Assembly: GCF_000350105.1 (NCBI RefSeq) | Contig: NZ_CAIY01000085.1 | Location: 62,001-126,000 of the forward strand | DNA length: 64,000 bases | Direction of reading: 5' to 3' | Source of the DNA: Richelia intracellularis HH01 | GTDB taxonomy: Bacteria > Cyanobacteriota > Cyanobacteriia > Cyanobacteriales > Nostocaceae | Part shown: piece by piece, positions 1 through 10,834 of the stretch | Numbering within the stretch: the stretch's first letter is position 1 | Layout of the letters: the number at the start of each line of letters is the position of its first letter | Position numbers and translations under genes: made by a program | The notes under the pieces: generated by a model | Seen by the model: only the letters and a program-made list of their open reading frames with translations | What the model was told of the DNA's origin: nothing | The model's database searches: none

Positions 1-942
1 TTATCAGTACTAGAATCATTATTAATAAGTATATTATTATAGCTTTAACCGATAACAATCCTAAATCGGAGTTTTTAATATCTTGACTTATTAGTGAATT
101 CTCTTATTTATAAAGCTTGCAGTCTTACGATATCCCAAATTTGTATACTCAGCTAAACCCAATTATGACTTATATCATATATCATATTTGCCATCCGGTA
201 ATTATCTTGATGAAACTATTACTATCTAAGTTTTTACCTAACTAAATTTGATCTAGATTGTGAGTAAGACAAAAAATTGCCGATATTAAAAGCCAAATGA
301 GATTATATATACTTTGTTAATTTATCAGATAATAGTCATATTATAGTATTTATTACTCCGTTAATCTTAATATTAGACTTTCTTATGTTAGGTTAGAATA
401 ATTATTCTTTAAAACTCAAGAGTTGATTGATAGATAAACCGTATTCACCTTAACGTAGACTGGGAGAGGAAAACTCTCTCCCCCCCCCCATTATAAATAA
501 CTAAGTTTCACAAATAAAATTAGTCTGAGTGAAAAACCATAACCTTAAATATTTACTGAATTTATGGAATTTAAGACTAAATGTTATTGCTTAAATAAAA
601 TGACTCAAAAGAAAACAGAGCTGCAATCATTACATAGAAGAAGTTGTAGAGATTATATTATTATTTTGGTTATTTGATAGAATAATGTAAAGCTAAAACT
701 TAATATTTATTTTTACCTATTAATTATTAGTTTTTTATTTGCATATGTTGCTCTTATAAATAGAGCTATGGCCCAAGATTTTTTTCTGAAAGTTTTTGAG
801 CTAATAGTTCAGTATAGTAAATATTACTTAGTAACTTCCTGGCAACATTCAACATTATGAATATGCCTAAAATAAACTGCTTACTCACAGAGGAAAATTT
901 CTAGAATGGAGACTCTTCTGTTTACTTTATTATATGGGCATG
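1..942. other. AT-rich non-coding stretch
   Basis: No supportable gene on either strand. Stops are frequent in all frames. The only local structure I see is a small GC-rich hairpin (7-bp arms at 462-468 and 476-482) running into a run of ten C at 480-489. The window begins inside this stretch, so it may contain the regulatory end of a gene to the left. Confidence 0.6.
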
Positions 943-1617
943 TTAAATCACATTAGCAAAGAGCTCAGACAGCTCTTTTCTGGGAGTATTGCAATTAGAA
1001 ACTATCTCTAAAACTTTATTTTTAGCTGATTCATCAAACATTGCTTCAACACATATATCAGCGACCTTTTGCCGGGAAATAGTCCCCTCAAATAAAGTGT
1101 CTGCACTCTGCATAACTATATTGCCAGTATTATCTTTATCCTTTAAGCCACCAGGACGAATAATAGTATAATTCAAACCACTTTTTTGAATATATTTTTC
1201 TGCTTGCTTTTTCCATAACAAAACTAACCAGAATAAGTTAAGGGGATGAAATAACTGAGATACACAAAGTGATGAAACTAAGACAAAATGTTTGATCCCC
1301 CCAACTTTGGCCATATCTACCAAATTCTTGGTACCTTCATAATCAACTTTATATGGGCCAGTGGGGTTGAAATTTGGGCGAGCCCCACTAGCACATAAAA
1401 TAATTGTGCTATCTCCCAAAGCAGTGCTTAAACTTTTATAGTTCAAAAGATCTGCCTCAACTAATTCAACGCCATCTGGCCAAGTCGTTTTAGTCTTCTT
1501 TATATTTCTCAACAAGGCACGTACTGGAATGTTCCTCCTCCTTAATTCTTGAACTATAAGTCTTCCTGTCTGTCCTGTTGCACCTGCTACAAAAGCTTTC
1601 AACACAATAAAAGCCAT
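943..1617 (-). CDS. NAD(P)-binding atypical SDR / NmrA-like protein
   Basis: This is a Rossmann-fold protein of about 225 residues belonging to the atypical short-chain dehydrogenases (NAD(P)H-binding, Ycf39/NmrA-like). The glycine-rich dinucleotide motif GATGQTGR sits right at the N-terminus, followed by a typical beta-alpha-beta pattern, LVEADLLN, and a central YTIIRPGGL motif like that of this superfamily. The substrate is unknown; relatives act as reductases or as assembly or regulatory factors. The start is uncertain: I use the ATG at 1617, but the GTG at 1605 and TTG at 1602 fit better with homologs that begin right at the KAFVAGATG strand, and an AGGATGG stretch lies just upstream of them. 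Its neighbour on the same strand is the DUF4079 gene, 230 bp upstream. Confidence 0.75.
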   Translation of the reverse strand: MAFIVLKAFVAGATGQTGRLIVQELRRRNIPVRALLRNIKKTKTTWPDGVELVEADLLNYKSLSTALGDSTIILCASGARPNFNPTGPYKVDYEGTKNLVDMAKVGGIKHFVLVSSLCVSQLFHPLNLFWLVLLWKKQAEKYIQKSGLNYTIIRPGGLKDKDNTGNIVMQSADTLFEGTISRQKVADICVEAMFDESAKNKVLEIVSNCNTPRKELSELFANVI

Positions 1618-1870
1618 CCTAAGAAAATCGTTTCTGTACAATTATTTGTGATATGTTTTAGTGGCCAGTGATTAAAATAACTTAACAAATTAATTGGTAA
1701 ATTTATCTTATCTCTTATCCTCTCCTACATTTAATATAAAACACAGAGTTATTACTCACACTAATAACAGTAATACACATGCTTGCAATATAATTATTCT
1801 AAATTCTTAGAAATAAAACCCAAGACCAAAAATAGTTAGAGGTCTGGGTTGTATTCAATTACAAAATCCA

Positions 1871-2335
1871 CTATGATTTGCTTAAAATTATCTGGATAAT
1901 TTGTACTCCGCTAATTGTTTGCCAAGTAAATAGTCCCAAAATTGAAAAATTTAGTACAATGTGGGTTATTCTTGCCCAGTTTGCTCCTTTTTGCATTAGG
2001 GGAGATAAAGATGCAGAAGCGGCAATTAAGGCTGTCATGCCCAACCCGGCAAGCAGATGTGGTCCAACGAATAATTTACCATTATTAATATAGGTTATAG
2101 CCATACCGCCAATAGAACCTGAAACCATTATTAATAAAATAATAGAACCTATTTGGTAATGTCTGATGTTATATTTGCCCTTGATTAGTTCTTTCTTCGT
2201 ATCTCCTTGGGCATTTCTGGTTCGCTGTATTTGCAAACCTAAATAAGCACCATAAATGGAGAGTAGTAACAATACCCACATTATGATTGGGTGAGAAAAT
2301 TGTGCCCAGTATTTAAGGGATGGTGACAGCTCCAA
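1871..2335 (-). CDS. DUF4079 family membrane protein
   Basis: This is a small integral membrane protein of about 154 residues with four hydrophobic segments (around FSHPIIMWVLLLLSIYG, IGSIILLIMVSGSIGG, LLAGLGMTALIAASASL and IVLNFSILGLFTW). It matches my memory of the cyanobacterial DUF4079 family, which has no established function. I chose the TTG start at 2335 because a strong Shine-Dalgarno GGAGGAG (minus strand, about 2343-2349) lies seven bases upstream and homologs begin at the ELSP segment. The longer frame to 2371 would put that ribosome-binding site inside the gene. It is divergent from dnaE. Confidence 0.7.
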   Translation of the reverse strand: MELSPSLKYWAQFSHPIIMWVLLLLSIYGAYLGLQIQRTRNAQGDTKKELIKGKYNIRHYQIGSIILLIMVSGSIGGMAITYINNGKLFVGPHLLAGLGMTALIAASASLSPLMQKGANWARITHIVLNFSILGLFTWQTISGVQIIQIILSKS

Positions 2336-2371
2336 AGTAGTTCTCCTCCAACATTCATTAAAATTCCACAA

Positions 2372-2870
2372 AAATTAGCATAACTCTAAACTGCCATTAT
2401 TTAAGAAGTCAGTATCTGGAGAATGCAGGCAATATTCCTTGCTTATATATAAATTGACTTCCGAACATTCTATACCCAATACCAATGACTTGGGAAGAAA
2501 ATTTCATCGACTAGGAAAATTATTGTAGTGAAAAATATACTGTTTTTTAGGGTGCTAAAGTGTAATTAATTAACAATTTAAGTAACTAATATACTGGTAT
2601 TGATGCCAAATATAGTGACTGCACTAACTATAAGGGAAATAAATTGAAGAGTTAAATAATATCAGTATTTCTTGTTTAGTAAAAGTACTAGAGGACTATA
2701 TTATTAGGATTTGAAAGGTATTTTTTTGAGACTTCGTTTTCAAAAAATCAATGTTATTTATATAACCAAAAGTAAGTTAGCCTAAGAGGCATATTTCTTA
2801 TATGCCTTCCGGAAGAATATCCCGGAGTAGACACTACTAAGACTCACAATTGTTCCCTGGTAAATGTACT
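2372..2870. other. Divergent promoter region upstream of dnaE
   Basis: Non-coding spacer between the divergent DUF4079 and dnaE genes. It must hold both promoters, though I could not assign -10/-35 boxes reliably in such AT-rich DNA. A small hairpin with 8-bp arms (2787-2794 and 2100 bases short of nothing else notable; right arm 2800-2807) lies about 65 bp before the dnaE ATG, in the likely 5' leader. Confidence 0.4.
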
Positions 2871-5501
2871 ATGTCCTTCGTTCCTCTACATGTTCACAGT
2901 GACTACAGTTTATTAGATGGTGCCAGTCAATTGCCAAATTTAGTTGATAGGGCTATTGAATTAGGTATGGGTGCGATAGCCCTTACAGATCATGGTGTTA
3001 TGTATGGTGCAGTTGAGTTAATCAAAATTTGCCGCAGCAAAAATGTTAAGGCAATTATTGGTAACGAAATGTATATTATTAATGGTGATATTACTAAACA
3101 AGAACGTCGTCCTCGTTATCACCAGATTGTCCTAGCAAAAAATAACCAAGGTTATAAGAATTTAGTCAAATTAACTACTACTTCTCAGCTCAAAGGAGTA
3201 CAAGGTAAAGGTATTTTTTCCCGTCCTTGTATTAACAAAGAATTATTGAAAGAATATCATGAACATTTGATTGTTACCAGTGCTTGTTTGGGTGGAGAAA
3301 TACCCCAGGCAATTCTCAGTGGGAGGGTGGATGCAGCTATAAAAGTTGCTAAATGGTATCAGAAAGTTTTTGGTAATGATTTTTATTTAGAAATTCAGGA
3401 TCATGGTTCCCAAGAAGACCGAATTGTTAATGTCGAAATAGTTAAAATCTCTAAGGAATTAGGAATTAAATTGATTGCAACTAACGATTCTCACTATGTA
3501 TCTTGTTTTGATGTTGAAGCACATGATGCTTTGTTATGTATTCAAACAGGGAAATTAATTGTAGAAGATAAAAGAATGCGTTATAGCGGAACAGAATACC
3601 TGAAATCTGCTGATGAGATGAAGTTATTATTTCGGGATCACTTACCTGATGATGTTATTGAAGAGGCTATTCATACAACCTTAGAAGTAGCAGATAAAAT
3701 TGAACCATATAATATTTTAGGAGAGCCAAGAATACCTAATTTTCCAATACCTCCTGGACATACTGCTGATACTTACCTAGAAAAAATCAGTTGGCAGGGA
3801 CTTTTGGAAAAGATGAATTATGAATCCATGAATGAGGTCGATCCAGCCTACAAGGAAAGACTAGAATATGAATTGAAAATGATTCAGAGAATGGGTTTTT
3901 CTACATACTTTTTAGTTGTATGGGACTATATAAAATTTGCTAGGGACAATGATATTCCCGTGGGTCCTGGAAGAGGTTCTGCTGCCGGTTCTTTAGTTGC
4001 TTACTGTATGGGTATTACTAATATAGATCCCGTACACCATGGATTACTTTTTGAAAGATTTCTTAATCCCGAGCGAAAATCAATGCCAGATATTGATACG
4101 GATTTTTGTATTGAAAAACGGGATATAGTCATTGACTATGTAAATAAACAGTATGGAGAAGATAAGGTAGCACAAATTATCACTTTTAATCGCATGACAT
4201 CTAAAGCAGTATTAAAAGATGTTGCGAGGGTATTAAATATTTCCTATGCAGAATCAGACAAAATGGCGAAAATGATTCCTGTATCTAGGGGTAAGCCAGC
4301 CAAATTAAAGGTGATGATTTCTGAACAGACCCCAGAGCCAGAATTTAAGCAAAGATATGAAAATAATCCTAATATAAGACGTTGGGTTGATATGGCAATT
4401 AGAATTGAGGGAACCAATAAAACTTTTGGTGTTCATGCTGCGGGAGTGGTAATTTCTGCGGAGCCTTTAGACGAAATAGTTCCTTTACAAAGGAATAATG
4501 ATGGTTCTGTAATTACCCAATACTATATGGAAGATTTAGATTCCTTAGGATTATTAAAAATGGACTTTCTAGGATTACGAAATCTGACTATGATCCAGAA
4601 AGCTATTGATTTAATAGAAGAAAATCATGGTTTTAAAATTGATCCATATAAAATTACATCTCAAGAGAGAAAATCACAGGAAACACTAGCAAAAGGCAAA
4701 TATTCTCAATTACCTAAAGATGTAAAGAAAACATTTGACTTATTGGAATCAGGAGAATTAGAAGGGGTATTTCAGTTGGAGTCCTCAGGGATGAAGCAGA
4801 TTGTCCGGGATTTAAAGCCTTCTAATATTGAAGATATATCTTCAATATTAGCATTGTACAGACCAGGACCATTAGATGCAGGATTAATTCCTAAGTTTAT
4901 TAACCGCAAGCATGGTAAAGAAGAAATTTCCTATGACGATCATGTGCTAGAGCCAATTTTAGATGAAACATATGGGATTATGGTCTATCAAGAACAAATT
5001 ATGAGAATTGCCCAAGATATGGCTGGGTATTCACTAGGACAAGCTGATTTGCTCCGTAGAGCAATGGGTAAAAAGAAAGTTGCAGAAATGCAAAAGCAGC
5101 GAGAAAAGTTTATTGATGGTTCGGCAAAAAATGGGGTTGATAAAACAACAGCAGAGAATTTATTCGGGCAAATGCTGAAGTTTGCTGAGTATTGTTTAAG
5201 CTATGACACTCAAATATTAACAGTAGAGCATGGCCCAATGTCTATTGGGGAAATTGTGGAAAAATGTCTTGAATGTCATGTATATACTGTGAATAAGAAT
5301 GGAAATATATGCATTCAAACAATTACTCAATGGCATTTCCGGGGGGAACAAGAAATTTTTGAGTATGAGCTAGAGGATGGTTCCTTTATCCAGGCAACAA
5401 AAGACCATAAGTTTATGACTACAACAGGAGAGATGTTACCAATTCATGAAATATTTACTAATGGATTAGAAATTTTACAATTGAGTAAGTCTCTATTATA
5501 A
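2871..5501 (+). CDS. DNA polymerase III alpha subunit, N-part, with N-half of split DnaE intein
   Basis: This is the first part of the replicative polymerase catalytic subunit, 876 residues. The N-terminal PHP domain starts with [12 protein letters not shown] (residues 7-18). The polymerase core carries the acidic catalytic motif PDIDTDF and the [10 protein letters not shown] loop. At residue 775 (base 5193) the polymerase sequence stops after FAEY and the N-terminal intein half begins with the catalytic cysteine in [10 protein letters not shown]. The TKDHKF block B motif follows, and the protein ends 102 residues later, the length of the Nostoc-type DnaE intein N-fragment. In cyanobacteria the rest of DnaE with the intein C-half is encoded at a distant locus, and trans-splicing joins the two. 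No C-part is present here. I prefer the ATG at 2871 to an in-frame TTG at 2850, because known DnaE proteins begin MSFVPLH. Confidence 0.97.
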   Translation: MSFVPLHVHSDYSLLDGASQLPNLVDRAIELGMGAIALTDHGVMYGAVELIKICRSKNVKAIIGNEMYIINGDITKQERRPRYHQIVLAKNNQGYKNLVKLTTTSQLKGVQGKGIFSRPCINKELLKEYHEHLIVTSACLGGEIPQAILSGRVDAAIKVAKWYQKVFGNDFYLEIQDHGSQEDRIVNVEIVKISKELGIKLIATNDSHYVSCFDVEAHDALLCIQTGKLIVEDKRMRYSGTEYLKSADEMKLLFRDHLPDDVIEEAIHTTLEVADKIEPYNILGEPRIPNFPIPPGHTADTYLEKISWQGLLEKMNYESMNEVDPAYKERLEYELKMIQRMGFSTYFLVVWDYIKFARDNDIPVGPGRGSAAGSLVAYCMGITNIDPVHHGLLFERFLNPERKSMPDIDTDFCIEKRDIVIDYVNKQYGEDKVAQIITFNRMTSKAVLKDVARVLNISYAESDKMAKMIPVSRGKPAKLKVMISEQTPEPEFKQRYENNPNIRRWVDMAIRIEGTNKTFGVHAAGVVISAEPLDEIVPLQRNNDGSVITQYYMEDLDSLGLLKMDFLGLRNLTMIQKAIDLIEENHGFKIDPYKITSQERKSQETLAKGKYSQLPKDVKKTFDLLESGELEGVFQLESSGMKQIVRDLKPSNIEDISSILALYRPGPLDAGLIPKFINRKHGKEEISYDDHVLEPILDETYGIMVYQEQIMRIAQDMAGYSLGQADLLRRAMGKKKVAEMQKQREKFIDGSAKNGVDKTTAENLFGQMLKFAEYCLSYDTQILTVEHGPMSIGEIVEKCLECHVYTVNKNGNICIQTITQWHFRGEQEIFEYELEDGSFIQATKDHKFMTTTGEMLPIHEIFTNGLEILQLSKSLL
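5193..5498 (+). other. DnaE split intein, N-terminal half (102 aa)
   Basis: Coding segment for the intein-N part of the dnaE product. Its first residue is the nucleophilic Cys1 (TGT at 5193-5195), preceded by the extein residues A-E-Y, the standard junction of cyanobacterial DnaE inteins. Block A ([10 protein letters not shown]) and block B (ATKDHKFMT, with the TxxH motif) are intact, so it should be splicing-competent with its partner. Compared with the well-known Nostoc punctiforme version there are many surface substitutions, but the length is the same. Confidence 0.95.
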
Positions 5502-7186
5502 TCATTTATTGTTCAAAATAAAAACTATATATAACTAGTAGTACAAAAATTACTACAATGAGATTGTAGCAGTTACTTTAGATAATAATCAGGATTAATA
5601 TAATTGGGTATAAACAGCAGCAACACACTCTACAAAACATATAGAAAATTAAAAATATAGGAGAAGTACTATGTCTACCGATGAATATTTGTGAATCCAG
5701 GTATTTTGAAAATAAGGTAGCAATTAGGGATAATAATTTGGTATATAAAAACTCATAAACTAACGAACAAACAAAATATAATAAACTTAAAAAGGATATA
5801 GATAAACTTTAATGTTAGCAGTAATTTTGGGCAGTAAAACATAAAAAATACCATTGAAAAATATACTCAAAAAGTAAGAATCAAAGGAGAGAGATGCATA
5901 AATGTAAACTATGGGAAACTAAGATATCTGGGGAACCTAGAATTATGATAGCCAAATAAATTCATTTATTATGCTGTAAGCTTACAGTAATAAGCATGTA
6001 AATATTTGAGATAGAAGAAATCTAGTGAAAGCAAATAAAAAATCAACATCGGAAAATAGTGGGCAACAGAGTTAGTGAAAAAACAAATAAGGATAGCATC
6101 ATGTTAAACTCATATTTGTATTTAACGTTCGTTTAGCAACATGTAAATAGTAAAATCTTTACAAGAAACGTTACCCGATAAAAAGATAGCAATTCCGATT
6201 ATCCTCAGATAATTCCCGGATATGTTAACTTAATATCATCGATATTTTACCTATGAGTAAACAATATTTTTTTGTAATTTGTGCGGAATCTTAGGTGAGA
6301 TTTAAAAATACTGATATTTGTAAATTAAGAAACATATATTTAATTTTATAATATTAGTATTTTTAGCTCTAATAAATGGGGTCTAACAAATAGAATATTT
6401 ACGGAGATGAAACTATGAATATTCAAAGTGTTGAAAGGGTATTTATGAATTGTTAGTAGGTACCTTCCCTTTCAGTGCTTATTGTATCAAGGTTCAAAAC
6501 ACATAGTATTTATATTTGATTCATGCTTACGTTATAACTTCCAAACAATGACTGAACTTCTTGCCTTAGAATACTAATTATAAAGAGTGGGTGAATATTT
6601 ATTTATCTAATAAATTAAGGTGTTCATGAATATACTTTTTTCTAAAAAACATAAAATATTTGGCTGTTTATTTTACAAGCAAGTGAAATCTTCAAATAAT
6701 AGTTGAAAACTTCACTTATTCTATAGATGAATAAAATTTAATAGAGACCTAGTATTTTTTTATTTTATTAATAAATAAAGTCTAATAATTGTAATTTTAT
6801 GGAGAATTAAAGCATGTAATAATCATTAGTATATCAAAACAGTTCATGCTTATTAATTATATATATATTTTATATTCAAGGAAATTATATAATGGATTTA
6901 TTTAATGCCTTGCAAAGCCTAATTCTATATTAATTTTAAGGTATAGACTTTCCATTATAAGAGCGATTTTTAAATTTTTCTAATTCATAACTGAATACTC
7001 ACAGAAAATTTGTATGAAGGATAATTTATTTTACTCAACAAAATTATAAGCTAGGCAGAATATGATAATTATGTTCTGCTTGTTGTGTATCTATACTATA
7101 ACCTGGGATTATTTATAGAGAAAATTCCTAGAAAAAACTGTAAAAAATATACAATGAATACAACAATTATTTAGGTAAATAAACAA
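5502..7186. other. 1.7-kb stretch without recognisable genes
   Basis: No frame carries a protein I can support. There are start-like fragments with fair ribosome-binding sites but very short frames: an ATG at about 5671 opens seven codons, and an ATG near 6416 behind GGAGATG opens 13 codons. An 8-bp inverted repeat (6432-6439 and 6477-6484) surrounds the end of the second. These could be remains of lost genes. No RNA gene was identified. Confidence 0.5.
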
Positions 7187-7594
7187 GTGAGTAAAACATT
7201 AAAAGAATTTTTGGAAGATTGTCAAATGCTGGGTACATTACGTCTAATTGTTACTAGTAATGCTGCCGTATTAGAAGTAAGGGGTAAAATAGAGAAGCTA
7301 TTTTATGCAGACCTTCCTAAAGGCAAGTATGCTAATTTGCATAATAAGGACTTTGAATTCCATTTAAATATGGATAGAATATCCAAGATAAGGTTTGAAA
7401 CAGGGGAAGCTAAGCATGGAAACTTTACAACCTATTCAATCCGATTTTTAGATAATATGGAAAAGCCTGCTTTAAGTTTATTTTTGCAGTGGGTTAAACC
7501 GGGAGAGTATGAATCTGGACAAGTAGAAGCCTGGAATGCTTTAAAGACATCATATGGTGAGGTTTGGCAACTAGAGCTGTCTAAAAATTTATAA
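7187..7594 (+). CDS. ChuX/HutX-like heme-utilisation family protein
   Basis: This is a soluble protein of 135 residues that resembles the small cyanobacterial ChuX/HutX-like proteins. Supporting segments are VLEVRGKIEKLF, NLHNKDFEFHLNMDRI and SLFLQWVKPGEYESGQVEAWNAL, which match the beta-rich fold with a conserved histidine (FHLN) near the heme-binding position of that family. ChuX/HutX proteins bind or deliver heme in iron acquisition; the role of the cyanobacterial form is not settled, so the function is inferred. The start codon is GTG. The gene stands alone, with 1.7 kb of non-coding DNA before it and 0.4 kb after it, and no heme transporter genes are nearby. Confidence 0.6.
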   Translation: MSKTLKEFLEDCQMLGTLRLIVTSNAAVLEVRGKIEKLFYADLPKGKYANLHNKDFEFHLNMDRISKIRFETGEAKHGNFTTYSIRFLDNMEKPALSLFLQWVKPGEYESGQVEAWNALKTSYGEVWQLELSKNL

Positions 7595-8033
7595 AGGCCA
7601 GTAAGTAAATCATGTTGGTCAAATCACGGACTTTTTTGTATTGTATTTGCGAAGAAGTCTGTGACTATTATGAATAATAGTCACAGCAGTAATTATATTG
7701 CTCCCCAGTATTATTAATATATATCTCTGCCAAAAATTAAGACACTCACACTATTGAAATCAGTCTGAAAAAAGTATATTTTTATACAAACCAGTGAAGT
7801 CAATTAAAACATGTTATGCCTCTGTACTGGATTCTTTAAGTCCATATTTGAACCTGGGTTATTCGTACTAATGGATGAATTTGACTTTATGACTAATTTA
7901 TTGTTAGTAGCAAAAATTAACATGTTTAAAAGCTCATGCTATTTTCCACAGGTATCCGCGCTTTGGTAGACTTGAAAACTGAAATGACTATCTAGACAAA
8001 GACGCAAGTTTAGGAATTTAGAAGGCAGACTAA
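7595..8033. other. Intergenic region with perfect 13-bp inverted repeat
   Basis: Non-coding spacer between the ChuX-like gene and glpX. A perfect 13-bp inverted repeat with a two-base loop lies at 7659-7686, about 65 bp after the ChuX-like stop codon. It has no T-run after it, so it would be a non-canonical terminator or mRNA-end hairpin. The rest probably contains the glpX promoter, but I could not place it. Confidence 0.5.
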
Positions 8034-9071
8034 GTGGAACATACAATTGGGTTAGAGATTATTGAAGTTGTTGAGCAAGCTGCTATTGCTTCTGCTCGTT
8101 GGATGGGCAAGGGCGAAAAGAACACAGCAGATGAAGTTGCTGTGGAAGCTATGCGAGAACGCATGAATAAAATTTACATGCGCGGTCGAATTGTTATTGG
8201 AGAAGGGGAGAGAGATGATGCTCCCATGCTCTATATAGGGGAAGAAGTCGGGATCTGTAGTAATCCAGGTGCACAAGGCCTTTGTAACTCGGATGAGTTA
8301 ATTGAAATCGATATTGCTGTTGACCCTTGTGAAGGTACTAACTTAGTTGCATATGGTCAACCTGGTTCTATGGCAGTATTAGCAATTTCGGAAAAGGGTG
8401 GGTTGTTTGCAGCCCCTGATTTTTACATGAAAAAACTGGCAGCCCCTCCAGCAGCAAAAGGAAAGGTTGATATTGGAAATTCTACTACGGAAAATTTGAA
8501 GATTTTATCTGAATGTTTAGATCGTTCTATTGAAGAATTAGTGGTGGTAGTAATGAAACGTGATCGCCACGACGGTTTAATCAAGGAAATTCGCCAAGCT
8601 GGTGCAAGAGTGCAGCTAATTTCTGATGGTGATGTAGGTGCAGCTATATCTTGTGGTTTTGCTGGTACTAACATACATTGTCTTATGGGTATTGGAGCAG
8701 CCCCTGAAGGAGTAATTTCTGCAGCAGCTATGAGAGCTCTGGGTGGTCACTTCCAAGGCCAATTAATCTATGATCCAGAAGTTGTGAAAACCGGTTTAAT
8801 TGGCGAGAGCAGACAGGCTAACATTGATCGCCTTAAATCCATGGGAATTAATAACCCTGATAAGATTTATAATGCAGAAGAACTAGCATCAGGAGAGACT
8901 GTATTATTTGCTGCTTGTGGTATTACTTCTGGCAATCTTATGCAGGGAGTACGTTTCTTCCATGGAGGAGCTAGAACTCAAAGCTTGGTGATTTCCAACC
9001 AGTCTAATACAGCTCGGTTTGTCGACACTATACATATGTTTGATCAGCCTGAGTATATCCAATTAAATTAA
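8034..9071 (+). CDS. glpX: Class II fructose-1,6-/sedoheptulose-1,7-bisphosphatase
   Basis: This is the dual-function bisphosphatase of the Calvin cycle, 345 residues, the usual length. It removes the C1 phosphate from fructose-1,6- and sedoheptulose-1,7-bisphosphate in the cytoplasm. Conserved GlpX-family segments are visible: [12 protein letters not shown] near residue 58, the metal-binding VDPCEGTN near residue 97, and [12 protein letters not shown] near residue 198. The start is GTG (8034), giving the N-terminus expected of the family ([15 protein letters not shown]). It is followed 243 bp later by hemA in the same direction, an order I recall from other Nostocales. Confidence 0.96.
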   Translation: MEHTIGLEIIEVVEQAAIASARWMGKGEKNTADEVAVEAMRERMNKIYMRGRIVIGEGERDDAPMLYIGEEVGICSNPGAQGLCNSDELIEIDIAVDPCEGTNLVAYGQPGSMAVLAISEKGGLFAAPDFYMKKLAAPPAAKGKVDIGNSTTENLKILSECLDRSIEELVVVVMKRDRHDGLIKEIRQAGARVQLISDGDVGAAISCGFAGTNIHCLMGIGAAPEGVISAAAMRALGGHFQGQLIYDPEVVKTGLIGESRQANIDRLKSMGINNPDKIYNAEELASGETVLFAACGITSGNLMQGVRFFHGGARTQSLVISNQSNTARFVDTIHMFDQPEYIQLN

Positions 9072-9314
9072 TTAAGAGTAAAGGTTGAACATTCCTAGAC
9101 CCACTATTCATTTGATGAAGCTGGCTAGAACAATTACTAGAACCTTATAAATGTGAAAAGATTGTAAGAGTCAAATTTTTTGCATTTTACTGTTACCTTA
9201 TTGTATTAGTTCTTTACCAGGACAGACAATTTATTTTATAGGGGCAGACAAATATTTGCCCCAATATAATCAACAATCTAGAATCTAAAATCCGAAGTCT
9301 AAAATTATTTAAAT

Positions 9315-10595
9315 ATGTATATAGCAGTGGTGGGATTAAGCCATAAAACCGCCTCAGTTGAAATTCGGGAAAAGCTGAGTGTTCCAGAGCCTCAATTAAA
9401 AGATGCGATCACTCAACTCACTAGTTACTCCCAGATTCGAGAAGTAGCTATTCTTAGCACCTGTAATCGCTTAGAAATATATGTAGTAACAGAAACCACT
9501 GAAAAAGGGATTTGGGAAATAATCCAGTTTTTGGTGGAACATAGCCAATTAAGTTCACCTATTTTACGGCCTCACCTATCCATACTCTTACATAATGATG
9601 CTGTGATGCATTTGATGCGAGTAGCTGCCGGTTTGGATAGTTTGGTATTAGGAGAAGGGCAAATTTTAGCTCAAATCAAAACAACGCACAAACTGGGACA
9701 GCAATACAACGGCATCAAAACTATTTTGAATCGATTATTTAAACAAGCCATCACTGCGGGGAAGCGTGTGAGGACTGAGACTAGCATAGGTATGGGTGCA
9801 GTTTCCATAAGCTCTGCGGCGGTAGAACTAGCTCATATGAAAATGGCGAATCTTACTAGTTGTCAAATCACCATCCTGGGTGCAGGGAAAATGTCCCGAC
9901 TATTAGTAAAACACCTTATCTCTAAGGGTATCAGTAATATATGTGTTCTAAATCGTTCCTTAAAGAGAGCAGAGGATTTAGCCAAACAATTCTCAGAACA
10001 CTCGATTAGGATAGGTACGCTTGCGGAAATTTTATCAGTAATTACGGAAAGTGATGTTGTTTTTACAAGTACATCTTCAACAGAACCCATTCTTGAACGT
10101 AGCAACCTAGAACCTATAATTTGTAATAGTCGTGGCTTAATGTTGTTTGATATTTCTGTCCCTCGAAATGTCCACAGTAATGTAAATGAGTTGGATAACA
10201 TTAAGGCATTTAATGTGGATGATTTGAAAGCAGTTGTAGCAGAGAACCAAGAAAGTCGTCGTCAGATGGTACAGGAGGCAGAAAGATTATTGGAAGAGGA
10301 GGTAAATGCTTTTGATATGTGGTGGCGGTCATTAGAAACCGTTTCCACCATAAGTTGTTTACGTCATAAAATTGAAACCATCCGTGAACAGGAGCTAGAA
10401 AAGGCTTTATCTCGTCTAGGTAGTGAATTTGGCGACAAGCAGCAAGAGGTAATTGAAGCTTTAACCAGAGGAATTGTAAACAAAATTTTACATGATCCCA
10501 TGGTAGAGTTAAGGGCACAGAAAGACGTAAATACAAGACGTACCTGTATGCAGGCTTTGCAGGTATTGTTTAACTTAGATGTAGGAACCGTATAG
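9315..10595 (+). CDS. hemA: Glutamyl-tRNA reductase
   Basis: First committed enzyme of tetrapyrrole (chlorophyll, heme, bilin) synthesis: it reduces glutamyl-tRNA(Glu) with NADPH to glutamate-1-semialdehyde. The 426-residue length is normal. The catalytic cysteine is Cys50 within [10 protein letters not shown]. The [13 protein letters not shown] segment is family-specific, the NADPH-binding loop LGAGKMS lies near residue 190, and the C-terminal dimerisation helix is complete. The start is ATG, giving [13 protein letters not shown] as in homologs. The gene for the next enzyme (hemL) is not nearby. Confidence 0.97.
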   Translation: MYIAVVGLSHKTASVEIREKLSVPEPQLKDAITQLTSYSQIREVAILSTCNRLEIYVVTETTEKGIWEIIQFLVEHSQLSSPILRPHLSILLHNDAVMHLMRVAAGLDSLVLGEGQILAQIKTTHKLGQQYNGIKTILNRLFKQAITAGKRVRTETSIGMGAVSISSAAVELAHMKMANLTSCQITILGAGKMSRLLVKHLISKGISNICVLNRSLKRAEDLAKQFSEHSIRIGTLAEILSVITESDVVFTSTSSTEPILERSNLEPIICNSRGLMLFDISVPRNVHSNVNELDNIKAFNVDDLKAVVAENQESRRQMVQEAERLLEEEVNAFDMWWRSLETVSTISCLRHKIETIREQELEKALSRLGSEFGDKQQEVIEALTRGIVNKILHDPMVELRAQKDVNTRRTCMQALQVLFNLDVGTV

Positions 10596-10834
10596 TGTTG
10601 ATTTTTGCATCATACAATATTATGGTTGTTAAGTTAAAGGGTGGAGGATGTAAGAGTTAGAGAATACAAATGCTGCAAACCGATGATACTCGTTTAAGCG
10701 GTGGCATGTTTCATTTGTATGTTTAGATACGGACAGGGTTTTAATGAATTGATATTTTTGTCTCCCTTAATCACACATCAACTCATAAAAACTTTTCCAT
10801 CTCTTCCTACCCGCTACCTCATGCCTCTAAAAAT

